Assembly (NCBI GenBank): GCA_023954715.1 | Contig: JAGSHD010000004.1 | Coordinates: forward strand, 186,001-250,000 | Reading direction: 5' to 3' | Origin: Candidatus Cloacimonadota bacterium | GTDB lineage: Bacteria; Muiribacteriota; UBA6191 | Length of the DNA stretch: 64,000 nt | In this document: one piece after another, positions 44,883 to 53,770 of the stretch | Numbering within the stretch: the first letter of the stretch is position 1 | How the letters are laid out: every line of letters starts with the position of its first letter | Program-made: the position numbers and the translations under genes | The notes under the pieces: model-generated | What the model was told of the DNA's origin: nothing | Database searches by the model: none | The model's input: only the letters and a program-made list of their open reading frames with translations

Positions 44883-46058
44883 TTAATCTTTCTGGGTAAA
44901 TCTTTTTTCTTCGGTTAAAAAGCGCTGATTTTCTTCTTCAATAAAGTTTGAAAAATATACGATAGGGTTTTCTGCTGTCCCATTTAATCGCCTAATCTCT
45001 TTTAGATATTCTTTCGCTAAAAAGCTATGGGCCGACCCTGGGACTAACCACGTCACTGCCTCGAAATACTTAAAGGATTCACCGTAGTTTCTTTCTTTGA
45101 TAAAGAGGTTTTGAGCTAATTTAATAAAGGGATCTACCGCATTTTTAGCTAATTTTTTAAACAAACTTGGATCCAAATTTGGCTTTTCACGCACTGTCAG
45201 TAACGTTTGATAAAAATTATTACTAGCCCCTTTATAATCATCCACCTTCAAAAAGTCCATACCACGATAATAGTATAAGTTCATTAGATAGAATAATGCC
45301 TGTTTAGAGTCTGGACTTCTCTTATTTAAACGAATAATCTTCTCTAAATATGGTAAACAACCCTTGAAATCTTTTTTGTAATACTTTTTTCGAGCGATCG
45401 ACATGTATTTGTCTAGTAAGGTACCTTTAACTGTTTTAGTCAATATCCCATAAGGCTGTAAACGCACAAAATTTTCTAAGTTTTGAATACCTGCTTGGAG
45501 CTCTCTAATCTTAAAATACAGATAACCTAGTTCGTAATAAGCCAGCTGAAACTCATTATTGTAAAAAATTGACTTCTCTAACATTTCAATGGCAACTTTT
45601 ACTTTTTCACTCTTGGTTGCTTCAATTCCTTGATGAAAAAAATACTGTCCCAATTTTTTTTGGATTTCTTTTTTTTGCTGATTAGATAGCTTATCTTCAC
45701 GAAACATCTTAATCAAAAATCTAGCTTCTTGATGAGGGTCTTTAAATATCTTAGACTGCTTTTTTTCTACTGTTTTTATATCATTTTCTTCATCAAGTAA
45801 GGCAGATAGAGCAGTATCTCTTTTTGATCGCTTAATCTTTCCTGATTTCATTTTCTTTTCAAGCTCTAACATTCTTTTAGTAGCATAGGGATGATTCGGA
45901 TCCATTGCTTTAACCTTTTTCAAAGATGCAAGCTCTAAATCGTACTCTTTTTGCTCTTGATGAGTCTTTGACATTTCTAGCCAAAACTCTAAGTCTACTG
46001 CAAAACCAGTGCTATAAAAACACAAATACAAAGATATAAATATCAGTATTTTAAGCAT
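44883..46058 (-). CDS. Exported TPR-repeat protein
   Basis: A 391-residue protein with a signal peptide (ILIFISLYLCFYSTGFA). Helix pairs resembling TPRs run through most of it: LASLKKVKAMDPNHPYA, LGQYFFHQGIEATKSEKVKVAIEMLEKSIFYN, LAYYELGYLYFKIRELQAGIQNL and CLPYLEKIIRLNKRSPDSKQALFYL. TPRs assemble protein complexes, here in the periplasm. It starts 3 bp after the YDDLLPP-repeat gene stop and closes the upstream half of the helicase series. Not assignable to a named family such as PilF, whose gene it resembles only in layout. Confidence 0.72.
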   Translation of the reverse strand: MLKILIFISLYLCFYSTGFAVDLEFWLEMSKTHQEQKEYDLELASLKKVKAMDPNHPYATKRMLELEKKMKSGKIKRSKRDTALSALLDEENDIKTVEKKQSKIFKDPHQEARFLIKMFREDKLSNQQKKEIQKKLGQYFFHQGIEATKSEKVKVAIEMLEKSIFYNNEFQLAYYELGYLYFKIRELQAGIQNLENFVRLQPYGILTKTVKGTLLDKYMSIARKKYYKKDFKGCLPYLEKIIRLNKRSPDSKQALFYLMNLYYYRGMDFLKVDDYKGASNNFYQTLLTVREKPNLDPSLFKKLAKNAVDPFIKLAQNLFIKERNYGESFKYFEAVTWLVPGSAHSFLAKEYLKEIRRLNGTAENPIVYFSNFIEEENQRFLTEEKRFTQKD

Positions 46059-46061
46059 TCA

Positions 46062-47441
46062 TTAGTCCTTCTTCAAAGGAGGCAACAAGTCATCAAAATC
46101 GCCCCCCCCACTTATAGGAGGCAATAAGTCATCATAATCATTTGTTGAGTTTACTGGTGGCAATAAATCATCATATTCATTATTCATTGGGGGTAAAAGA
46201 TCATCATATCCATCACTAGCTGCTGGCAATAAATCGCCGTAATCCTCGTTTGCCCCTTCGTTCATTGGTGGTAATAAATCATCATAGCTATCACTAGCTG
46301 CTGGCAATAGATCATCATAGCTTTCACCTGAAGAATCATTCATAGGAGGAAGTAAATCATCATAACCATTATTTGCCCCATCATTTATTGGTGGTAATAA
46401 ATCATCATATCCATCACCTGACGCTTCATTCATAGGCGGCAACAAATCATCATAACCATCGCTAGTTGCGCCATCCATTGGAGGTAACAAATCATCATAG
46501 CCATCACTCGAAGCTTCATTCATAGGAGGCAGTAAATCGTCATAACCATCACTGGAAGCTTCATTTATAGGTGGCAACAAATTGTCATAACCATCGCTAG
46601 AGGCCCCATTCATAGGTGGCAATAAATCATCATAACCATCATTCGCAGGAGGCAAGAGATCATCATAACCATCACTTGCCACCTCATTCATAGGTGGTAA
46701 CAAATCGTCATAGCCATCAGCAGTAGAAGGCAACAAGTCATCATAACCGTCATTGCCAGTATCATTCATTGGTGGCAATAAATCATCATAAGAACTATCT
46801 TGAGTTGATACATCTTCGTCATAGGCTTCCGTCATAGGAGGAAGTAAATCATCATAAGACTCTTGATCCTCTGAATAAGAGTTTACTTCTGTATCTTGAG
46901 CAGGCAATAAATCATCATAAGCGGCATTATCCAAATCGTAAGCGTCTGAGTTATCTGATTGATCTGGATAATATTCTTCTTCTGAGTGAGAAGCTGATGA
47001 ATGCACATCTTCTTCACTTATAGAGTACGCAGCCTCAGAGTGTGATGCGACCGGCTTTGAAACTGGAGTGATAGGAGCAATGCTAGAAGATTTTAAAGAA
47101 TCTTCCAATCCATCTAAATTTGCTCTAGCTAATAGCGGATCTTTTGGAATTTCTTCTCTACGTTTCTTTAGATCTAAAAGACTTTGAACACGCTTTTTAC
47201 TTCTCTCAACCTCAAGAGGAACTTTGCCGTTTTGTAGGTACTTTAGAATATTTTCTTTAGCCTGCTCAACAAAATATTTTTCATGTTGAACTGCTGATGA
47301 AAACATGGTTTCTAGCTCATCTGCCGCCTCTTGAGTCAGCATCAAATATAGAGAGTGAATTGCGTGTAACCTAAAAGAAGTCGAATCTTCTTCCCAAACT
47401 TTTTTTACTGATGGAATATCATTTAGCCATTCGATTGCCAT
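46062..47441 (-). CDS. Protein with 20 tandem YDDLLPP motifs
   Basis: A 459-residue protein in two parts. Residues 1-105 are helical and HEAT-like (SVKKVWEEDSTSFRLHAIHSLYLML, with a basic tail). From about residue 140 the protein is acidic, low in complexity and surely disordered, and carries 20 copies of Y-D-D-L-L-P-(P) spaced mostly 10-17 residues apart, usually as SDGYDDLLPPMNE. One copy reads YDNLLPP, one YGDLLPA and one FDDLLPP, so the motif itself is kept while linkers drift. No signal peptide or membrane segment was seen. Its start lies 19 bp inside the upstream gene. A multivalent docking tail for a repeated or multimeric partner is the likeliest role. Confidence 0.8.
   Translation of the reverse strand: MAIEWLNDIPSVKKVWEEDSTSFRLHAIHSLYLMLTQEAADELETMFSSAVQHEKYFVEQAKENILKYLQNGKVPLEVERSKKRVQSLLDLKKRREEIPKDPLLARANLDGLEDSLKSSSIAPITPVSKPVASHSEAAYSISEEDVHSSASHSEEEYYPDQSDNSDAYDLDNAAYDDLLPAQDTEVNSYSEDQESYDDLLPPMTEAYDEDVSTQDSSYDDLLPPMNDTGNDGYDDLLPSTADGYDDLLPPMNEVASDGYDDLLPPANDGYDDLLPPMNGASSDGYDNLLPPINEASSDGYDDLLPPMNEASSDGYDDLLPPMDGATSDGYDDLLPPMNEASGDGYDDLLPPINDGANNGYDDLLPPMNDSSGESYDDLLPAASDSYDDLLPPMNEGANEDYGDLLPAASDGYDDLLPPMNNEYDDLLPPVNSTNDYDDLLPPISGGGDFDDLLPPLKKD
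46077..46923 (-). repeat. In-gene tandem repeat array encoding YDDLLPP units
   Basis: About 20 imperfect units of roughly 33-54 bp within the coding sequence, each with a core reading TATGATGATTTATTGCC or close variants on the minus strand. Synonymous differences between units (AAATCATC versus AAGTCATC or AGATCATC on the plus strand) show that the protein motif, not the DNA, is kept. The array could change copy number by slippage or recombination. Confidence 0.9.
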
Positions 47442-48424
47442 AAAAACCGAGCCTTCAAACTTTGTTTAATTTTGGACCTCAACTCTTTTTGATCCTGAAA
47501 CAACAAAGTAAAAACTCTTTGATCATCTACAGATTTTAATATTTCAGACAGTCCTTCACTACTACTATCGTCAATCATTAAAAAAAACTTGGTATTTTCG
47601 TACGAATCAGACATTCTCTCTAAAAAAGTTATGAAATTGTCCGCTCCCATTGAAGAAAACTCATTTTGATAAGAGATATATACTGCTTGTGGCTGAATAT
47701 CTGCTTTCAAATCAATAACTTCATTTGCAGACTCAATCTCATGAATGATTAACTTATAATTGGAGCTTGAAGAAATCAAAGCTTGCTTTAACTCTTTTTC
47801 AAAACCAATAAATAGCATTTCACGTCGGTCTCGCTTCAATCTCTTTTTAAACAAGCTAATCGCTGCTTGTTTTTTAGACTTATCTACTTTTATTTGAAGT
47901 TTCTTAAAACCTTTATAAAGGTCTTTCAATTGATAACTCAAATTTAAATTATCTGATACAACTGCCATAACAAGAATCTTATAAAGTTTGTTTCGTTGCT
48001 CTATAGTTTCTTTTAATGATAGCTGATCTGTGTCTTTCAAAAAGTCCAAATCCACTTCAATATCTTGTTGAAAGGCAATAGATGAATCATCTACACTTCC
48101 ATCATCTCTTAGAAACTCTTGTATTCTTGATTTATAAACTGAATTTTTGTTTTCTTGGAGCACCATGAAATAAAAATCAAAGGATCTTTCACGCTCTCCA
48201 GCCAAACGATATGCATTTCCAATCTTAAAAAGGATTCTCTCTTTTTTAAAAGATAAATTACCTTCGGCGTAGGCCAATTGATAATAATGAGCTGCATCGT
48301 CATACTGCGAGCTTTGATAAAATTTATCTGCTTGCTTCTCCAGAGTTGAAGGAGAACTTAAGTACAAGTAACCGCAAAGTGCGACTAATAGTAATAAAAA
48401 TAAACCTATACCAACTTTCTTCAC
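47423..48424 (-). CDS. Membrane-anchored TPR protein with a receiver-like domain
   Basis: A 333-residue protein with an N-terminal membrane anchor (IGLFLLLLVALCGYLYL). Residues 30-100 are two or three TPRs (LEKQADKFYQSSQYDDAAHYYQLAYAEGNLSF, RILFKIGNAYRLAGERERSFDFYFMVL). The middle (100-200) is helical and charged. The last 130 residues alternate strands and helices like a CheY receiver: MLFIGFEKELKQAL, PQAVYISYQ and KFFLMIDDSS, but the phosphorylatable Asp is replaced (YISYQ). If the fold assignment is right it is a pseudo-receiver. Start and stop overlap both neighbours (4 and 19 bp), so it belongs tightly to this operon. Confidence 0.6.
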   Translation of the reverse strand: MKKVGIGLFLLLLVALCGYLYLSSPSTLEKQADKFYQSSQYDDAAHYYQLAYAEGNLSFKKERILFKIGNAYRLAGERERSFDFYFMVLQENKNSVYKSRIQEFLRDDGSVDDSSIAFQQDIEVDLDFLKDTDQLSLKETIEQRNKLYKILVMAVVSDNLNLSYQLKDLYKGFKKLQIKVDKSKKQAAISLFKKRLKRDRREMLFIGFEKELKQALISSSSNYKLIIHEIESANEVIDLKADIQPQAVYISYQNEFSSMGADNFITFLERMSDSYENTKFFLMIDDSSSEGLSEILKSVDDQRVFTLLFQDQKELRSKIKQSLKARFLWQSNG

Positions 48425-49044
48425 TTAGATACATGCCCCTTTAGTAGACAATCTAATTTCCAAATTGCTTGATACTTGGTGATTAAAAGCTCTTTTTGAC
48501 TTTTCAACTCACCTTCCATACGGTCCATTTCAACTTTTATTTGCTGCTCTTTCTCAAAATAATAATTATGAAAATATACAGCACGTCTTTTTTGATCTAA
48601 CTCTTGATAAGTATCTTTAAAGTACATATTTAAACGCTCAATATCATCATCAAATCGTAACTTCAGCTCAACTTCACGTTCAGCGACTTGATCGTTAATC
48701 CAAGTACTCAAAGGTTTTGAGAACTGATTCAAAAAGACTTCATCATATTGTTCGTTACTTTCTTTCAACATATTAGAATCTAAAGACTCCAACAAAGCAA
48801 CGGGCTGCTCACAGACCTCTATTTCATCACCCTTTTGAACAAACATGACCATTTTTTTCAATCGAATTGGCTGAGTATATTCTAGCAAACAAATCACGAA
48901 TTTTCCGTCAAAATCACCTTTACACTTCAATACTTGGCCTTGTAGCTTATGAAAAAACAAGTCTCCTGATTCATTCCATAGCTTTTGCCATGAAAACTCA
49001 CCTGTCTTAGCGTATTCATTGTATAAGTCTCGAATTAATGTCAT
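48421..49044 (-). CDS. Coiled-coil partner of the SNF2 helicase, unknown family
   Basis: A 207-residue protein I do not recognise. Residues 1-80 form a small mixed domain (FFHKLQGQVLKCKGDFDGKF, then LKKMVMFVQKGDEI). From about 110 on it is a long charged coiled coil (REVELKLRFDDDIERLNMYF, EKEQQIKVEMDRMEGELKSQ). It overlaps the helicase stop and the next start by 4 bp each, the typical mark of subunits made in a fixed ratio. The coiled-coil region resembles the C-terminal extension that some bacterial SNF2 helicases carry in one chain, so it may be a split-off subunit. Confidence 0.6.
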   Translation of the reverse strand: MTLIRDLYNEYAKTGEFSWQKLWNESGDLFFHKLQGQVLKCKGDFDGKFVICLLEYTQPIRLKKMVMFVQKGDEIEVCEQPVALLESLDSNMLKESNEQYDEVFLNQFSKPLSTWINDQVAEREVELKLRFDDDIERLNMYFKDTYQELDQKRRAVYFHNYYFEKEQQIKVEMDRMEGELKSQKELLITKYQAIWKLDCLLKGHVSK

Positions 49045-51167
49045 GATTTTTCTCCACCAAATACATACTCTTGAACTTCTTTTGCTTCTTCATACTTATT
49101 TCCAGCATTTGTAAAAAAGTTACCAAGATTATCTATTTGCTGACTCTGCTCATCAGGATGCTTATATTTAACAATAATATCCATAATTTTTCGATCCAAA
49201 GACTCAAGTTCTTTGAGTTCACTAGAAAGATAACCAACGATCATCTCTAATTCACCAACAATTCTTTCAAATAGTCTAATTTTTCGAGACAATAAATTCA
49301 CGATATGTTCTTCAATAGTGCCTACCGTACAGAGATTTAAAATAAATACCTCATGAGTCTGCCCCATTCTATGAATTCTACCAATTCTTTGCTCTACCTT
49401 CATAGGATTCCATGGTAAATCAAAGTTGATCATGTAGTGAGCAAATTGTAAGTTTCTACCCTCAGCACCAGCATCGGTACTTAATAAGATCGTAACTTCA
49501 TCTCTAAACTTTATAATTGCTTTATTTTTTTGCTTTAATGACATTTCTCCATGAAAACAAACTACTGCAATCCCATTATCTTCAAGAGTTTTAGCTAATT
49601 GATTTTGAGTCGATCTAAACTGAGTAAATATTACTATTTTTTCACCTTTTAACTCATTTAACACCAAATTCAAAACGGTCTGAAACTTTGCCGGTACCTT
49701 CACCTGATCACACAATTTTATAATCTTATGGAAGCGATCTTCAATATCTTTTGCTAGACCACCTTTTTCAAGTAAGTTTTCAACAGACACCTTCATGGCC
49801 AATGGAGACGAAGTAATCAGTTTTTGCAACAACATCAAAGTTAATTGGTTTAAACCTCTTTGCTGTTGACCCAATCGATAATAATACTCTTGAACAAATT
49901 GTGTCAAAAGTGAATACACTTCTTTTTCGGGCCCATCTAAAAAGATCTCTTTCAAAATCACTTTTCTGTCTGGTAATTTTAGCTTGGTTTCGGCACGAGT
50001 ATGTCGAATCAAATAAGGAGCCAATTTATCCTTTAACTCTTGCGAGTTCATGGGCATTCTCTTGTTTAAAGGGTTAATATAAGCCTTTCTAAAAGCTTGA
50101 AGAGTACCTAGTGCACCTGGGGCAATAAGATGAATCAAATTGTACAACTCTACCAAATCATTTTGAATTGGAGTCGCTGTCAATAACAGCAAATACTTGG
50201 AGTTAATCCCTTTTACAAATCTATGATTTAATGTCTTTCTGTTTTTTAATTTATGGGCCTCATCAATAATTACGATATCAAAATACTTGCCAAAAAAAGT
50301 CTCTCTAAACTTTTTACTCTTTGCAGTATCTAAACTCATGATTAGAAACTCTGTTTCTTGGATCTCATCGGGAGAAGTTGCCGTCTTAAAATGGAAATCA
50401 AATTTTGTCTCCATTTCTTCTTGCCACTGGGTTGTCAAAGATGCAGGAGTTAATATCAAAGCAGTCTTAACTTCGTTTCTGAGCATATACTCTTTGATAC
50501 TTAAGCCAGCTTCAATAGTTTTACCCATACCCACTTCATCAGCTAAAATAGCCCTTCCACGGCAGTCAAACAAGACTCGTCGAACAGTTTCAATTTGATG
50601 AGGATAATGGTTTACATTTTTTGTATCTTTTAAACAAATTAACTCTGTCTTTTGCAAAGAATCAATTAGCTCATACTCTTTTATGGCGTTTACAACTTCT
50701 TCTCCACTAATATCTGGAGCGTTTGGAGAAAAGAAGGACTCTTTGATAATGTAGTTTATCTCTTTTGAAGTAGTTGAAGGATAATCCAACTCTAAATGAG
50801 GAACCGATCTCATCTTATCTAAGAACTCTAAGCCCTTTAATTTATCTAAATATTGTGCCGGAAAAACTACATCAATTTCTCTGAAACTCGAATTTTTCTT
50901 ACGAAAAATCAACTTTTCCCCTATGTCTATATTAAGATATAAACAAAGATCTTTCAGCTCTAATGAAATGAAGTATGAGTTTCCCTTACGATAGGTCCCT
51001 GCTAATATATGACCATTTACCAAAAAAATCACCTCTTCAAAATCTTTGAAGAAAGACACAAATTTTTTCATGGTATAGTCAATTTGAACAAAACCGTTTT
51101 CTAAAAAGTTATCGGTTATGAAAAACTCTTTTTCTATGTGATCTGGTGCCTTTTTTGAGCCACCCAA
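49041..51167 (-). CDS. SNF2-family (RapA/HepA-like) DNA translocase
   Basis: A 708-residue superfamily 2 helicase. The N-terminal 185 residues are of unknown type. The ATPase core has LADEVGMGKTIEAG (Walker A, Gly213-Thr217), IDEAHKLKN (302-308), LLLTATPIQND (327-337), FTQFRSTQNQLAKTL, LLSTDAGAEGRNLQFA and QRIGRIHRMGQ. All motifs are intact, so ATP-driven movement on double-stranded DNA or displacement of bound protein is expected. The only start codon is TTG, without a ribosome site at the right distance; AGGGGAAG lies 5-6 bases before an ATC 18 bases upstream. It is the first gene of the minus-strand series and overlaps its coiled-coil partner by 4 bp. Confidence 0.92.
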   Translation of the reverse strand: MGGSKKAPDHIEKEFFITDNFLENGFVQIDYTMKKFVSFFKDFEEVIFLVNGHILAGTYRKGNSYFISLELKDLCLYLNIDIGEKLIFRKKNSSFREIDVVFPAQYLDKLKGLEFLDKMRSVPHLELDYPSTTSKEINYIIKESFFSPNAPDISGEEVVNAIKEYELIDSLQKTELICLKDTKNVNHYPHQIETVRRVLFDCRGRAILADEVGMGKTIEAGLSIKEYMLRNEVKTALILTPASLTTQWQEEMETKFDFHFKTATSPDEIQETEFLIMSLDTAKSKKFRETFFGKYFDIVIIDEAHKLKNRKTLNHRFVKGINSKYLLLLTATPIQNDLVELYNLIHLIAPGALGTLQAFRKAYINPLNKRMPMNSQELKDKLAPYLIRHTRAETKLKLPDRKVILKEIFLDGPEKEVYSLLTQFVQEYYYRLGQQQRGLNQLTLMLLQKLITSSPLAMKVSVENLLEKGGLAKDIEDRFHKIIKLCDQVKVPAKFQTVLNLVLNELKGEKIVIFTQFRSTQNQLAKTLEDNGIAVVCFHGEMSLKQKNKAIIKFRDEVTILLSTDAGAEGRNLQFAHYMINFDLPWNPMKVEQRIGRIHRMGQTHEVFILNLCTVGTIEEHIVNLLSRKIRLFERIVGELEMIVGYLSSELKELESLDRKIMDIIVKYKHPDEQSQQIDNLGNFFTNAGNKYEEAKEVQEYVFGGEKS

Positions 51168-51383
51168 TTTTAAACGAACAGTGATAAACTTCCCCTAATT
51201 TTAATCCGAGCCATTCATTCTCTCAAATCTAGCTCAAAGCAACAACTATTTATTGCCAATGTGAGAATAATTTTTCAATTTTATACAAAACTTTCAAGAC
51301 TAGATCAGAAAAGTCTATCAATAAGACGTAATATCATGCACATAATGAATCACAAGTGAAACCATCCACATTGTGGCAAAATA

Positions 51384-51413
51384 TTGATCAATTTAAGATG
51401 AAACGTTTATAAT
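51384..51413 (+). promoter_or_regulatory. Probable promoter of the polytopic membrane protein gene
   Basis: TTGATC (51384-51389), 18 bp, TATAAT (51408-51413), ending 37 bp before the TTG start at 51451, in the 283-bp divergent gap. No convincing promoter for the helicase gene could be found on the other strand. Confidence 0.6.
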
Positions 51414-51450
51414 AAGTTTTTCACTCACTTAAATATCTCCAAGGCTAACA

Positions 51451-52719
51451 TTGTCCGGTAAACACTCTCACAGTTTTATTCCAAAACCATCAAAAAAAAT
51501 ACTTTTAAGCATCAGCCTAGCCTATCTGATCTTGCTATTTCTTAGAAACCCTAAACTCTTTATTTATCCTCGTTTTTGGGCAGAAGAAGGATCTGTTTAT
51601 TTTCAAACAGCATATAATGAAGGATTTTTTAATGCTTTATTTCAAGTACAGATGGGATATTTCTCCATAATACCAAACCTAGGGAGCGCCTTGGCCTCAC
51701 TGCCCCCTTTGCACTATGCCCCATTTGTCACTCTTTTACTATCCCTCATCGTCCAATGGATTAACATTGCCCTTATACACAATAACTCACACCCATTTTG
51801 GGGACTCTCTCATAACAAACTCATTTTATATTTGATTTTAATTTTTCTACCTTTTAACGAAGAAGTCTTTTTAAATACCATCTGCTCTCAGTTCCACCTA
51901 CAAATTAGTGTCTTTTTGATGATTTATTTATATCAAGGTCAAAAGCCTTCAAGCTCCCATATTTTAGTGTATGCACTGGCCTTTCTATCTGGTGGAGTTG
52001 GAATCATAACCTTTGCCATATTTTGCATTTTTATCAAAAGAGAGAATTATAAAAAATTCAAAGCTGTTTATTACGCTTTTGCTCTGGGATTTGTTATTCA
52101 AGCATTTTTTTATTGCATATCCCACACTCCAAGACTCTATAGCTTTGATCTAAAATACTATTTACAGATTTTAGTTTCTAAACATATCCTAGGACCCAGT
52201 TTTGGATACCAACTAGAGCCCTTGTATTATGGCATTCGAACAATTAAAAACTTTCTCATCGAAAGTAATTTTAGTGCCCTAAGTAATATCGTTAAAATTG
52301 ATTATCTAAAGGTTTTATTGACTACAAGTGGAGCAATTACGCTTTTCTTAGCTGTTAAGCAATTCTATAAACAAGCTAGCATCCTATTACCTTCATTAGT
52401 TTTAAGTATAGTTTTTGTCTTTTTAAGCTTAAAAAACGGCTCAGATAGCTTTTTATCGTTTCATGGGGGAGGACGATATTTTTTTGCTAGTAATTTTATT
52501 TTATATATGGGGATTTACGAATCCACAATCAAAATTAGCTCACTCAATATCTGGTTCAAAAAAATTATACTACTTTGGTATATTATAATAGGTAGTTACA
52601 GCTATTTTCAGCACCCTGAGATCTTGATACCTAAAACGCCAATGCAGCACCAACTACATAAAAGAGTTATTCAATTAGCCCCAAGCAATTTTGTTTTACA
52701 GATTAATCCTGTACTTTAA
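51451..52719 (+). CDS. Polytopic membrane protein, GT-C glycosyltransferase-like
   Basis: A 422-residue protein with about ten membrane segments. After the first, FLRNPKLFIYPRFWAEEGSVYF precedes an extracytoplasmic loop; the acidic AEEG pair resembles the catalytic first loop of GT-C sugar transferases that use lipid-linked donors. MGYFSIIPNLG and later aromatic loops are in keeping. Start is TTG, with AAGG 6 bases upstream. A cell-surface polysaccharide or glycolipid role is suggested, in line with the acyltransferase and glgC next to it. The family name is not certain. It overlaps the convergent acyltransferase gene by 17 bp. Confidence 0.65.
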   Translation: MSGKHSHSFIPKPSKKILLSISLAYLILLFLRNPKLFIYPRFWAEEGSVYFQTAYNEGFFNALFQVQMGYFSIIPNLGSALASLPPLHYAPFVTLLLSLIVQWINIALIHNNSHPFWGLSHNKLILYLILIFLPFNEEVFLNTICSQFHLQISVFLMIYLYQGQKPSSSHILVYALAFLSGGVGIITFAIFCIFIKRENYKKFKAVYYAFALGFVIQAFFYCISHTPRLYSFDLKYYLQILVSKHILGPSFGYQLEPLYYGIRTIKNFLIESNFSALSNIVKIDYLKVLLTTSGAITLFLAVKQFYKQASILLPSLVLSIVFVFLSLKNGSDSFLSFHGGGRYFFASNFILYMGIYESTIKISSLNIWFKKIILLWYIIIGSYSYFQHPEILIPKTPMQHQLHKRVIQLAPSNFVLQINPVL

Positions 52720-53524
52720 AGCAATCATGCCCATGATGATCTTTTTGTACCATGGTTATCTTTTTAGCAGGAATCCCACCTTTAACCTCTAAAGGCTTAA
52801 GAGACTTAGTAGCTAAACTCATTGCCCCTAGAACTGCGTGGTCCCCTAAAGAAAGACCAGCCAATACTGTGGAGTGATATGTGACTCTAGCCCCTTCACC
52901 GATCACAGTAGCCGCTAAACTAATATCCATAATGTCATTAGTATCATGATTATGTGAGTATATGTTTACAAAATCAGAAACAGACGCATTTTTCTTAATT
53001 ACAATCCCAGCTCTGTCATCCAACATAACTTCTCTATGGATAACCACATTGTCGTCTATTGATAGATTGTATCCATAACTAAACTCTACATTGTGAAATA
53101 TTTTTACATTGTCACCAAGGTGCTTAAACATAAATTTGCCCATGATTCGACGGAATCGAAATGCAAACAATGTGTTTCGAGACATTGGTAATTTATCAAA
53201 ATAAGTCCACAACCAGTGGATAGGTTTGTTTCTTTGGTATTTTACTCGGTCAATATCACTGTAGTACTCTGGCTCTTGTGCAGACTGATTTGCATCATAA
53301 GACAATAACTTTAGCAACAATGCCATATCTCCAGATTTTTCAGCGCCTAACAAATCTTCTTTATAAGAGCTTTTACCCATATCTAATTGATATAAGGTTT
53401 CGCAAACCAAGGTATTGTTACAGATGGATTCATCGTATAACTTAGATTCAAAAGTATTAAAAAAACTTTCAAATAAATTTTTTCCTGACTCAGTTGGCTC
53501 TAGTTTTTGATATTCTGTTTTCAT
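52703..53524 (-). CDS. Hexapeptide-repeat acyltransferase (maltose/galactoside O-acetyltransferase-like)
   Basis: A 273-residue protein. The first 110 residues are helical and not recognised. The rest is a left-handed beta-helix of hexapeptide repeats: VKIFHNVEFSYGYNLSIDDNVVIHREVMLDD, then VNIYSHNHD (active-site histidines), AARVTYHS-like VTYHSTVLAGLSLGDHAVLGAMS and the closing KPLEVKGGIPAKKI. Such enzymes move acetyl or acyl groups onto sugars. The extra N-terminal region is larger than usual. No clear promoter was found in the 246-bp gap to glgC. Confidence 0.85.
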   Translation of the reverse strand: MKTEYQKLEPTESGKNLFESFFNTFESKLYDESICNNTLVCETLYQLDMGKSSYKEDLLGAEKSGDMALLLKLLSYDANQSAQEPEYYSDIDRVKYQRNKPIHWLWTYFDKLPMSRNTLFAFRFRRIMGKFMFKHLGDNVKIFHNVEFSYGYNLSIDDNVVIHREVMLDDRAGIVIKKNASVSDFVNIYSHNHDTNDIMDISLAATVIGEGARVTYHSTVLAGLSLGDHAVLGAMSLATKSLKPLEVKGGIPAKKITMVQKDHHGHDCFKVQD

Positions 53525-53703
53525 AGTTTGTCCATTTACTCATACCTCTTTAAAGATATAAGTAGAATTATTCTATTGTAGGTAGTTAATAGGAGATTCA
53601 ATACTAGAGTCATTCTAAGCTATAGAAGAATCCCTTGCAAGGTCTAATACATTTCAGCGCAATCGCTAAATTTAAACTCGTGAAATAAAACCTCATGCAA
53701 AGC

Positions 53704-53733
53704 AAAAAGCATATACTCTTGTATATGCTTTTT
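53704..53733. terminator. Bidirectional terminator after glgC
   Basis: AAAAAGCATATAC (53704-53716) and GTATATGCTTTTT (53721-53733) make a perfect 13-bp stem with loop TCTT. It ends glgC transcription 38 bp after its stop. Confidence 0.9.
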
Positions 53734-53770
53734 ACTAATTCTGTCATGCCAATCAAAAGGCAATATAATT

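Noticed and set aside
46077-46923. Regular repeats that could be taken for a CRISPR array
   Set aside because: They are in frame, degenerate at synonymous sites and encode YDDLLPP units; spacers are not unique sequence of constant length.
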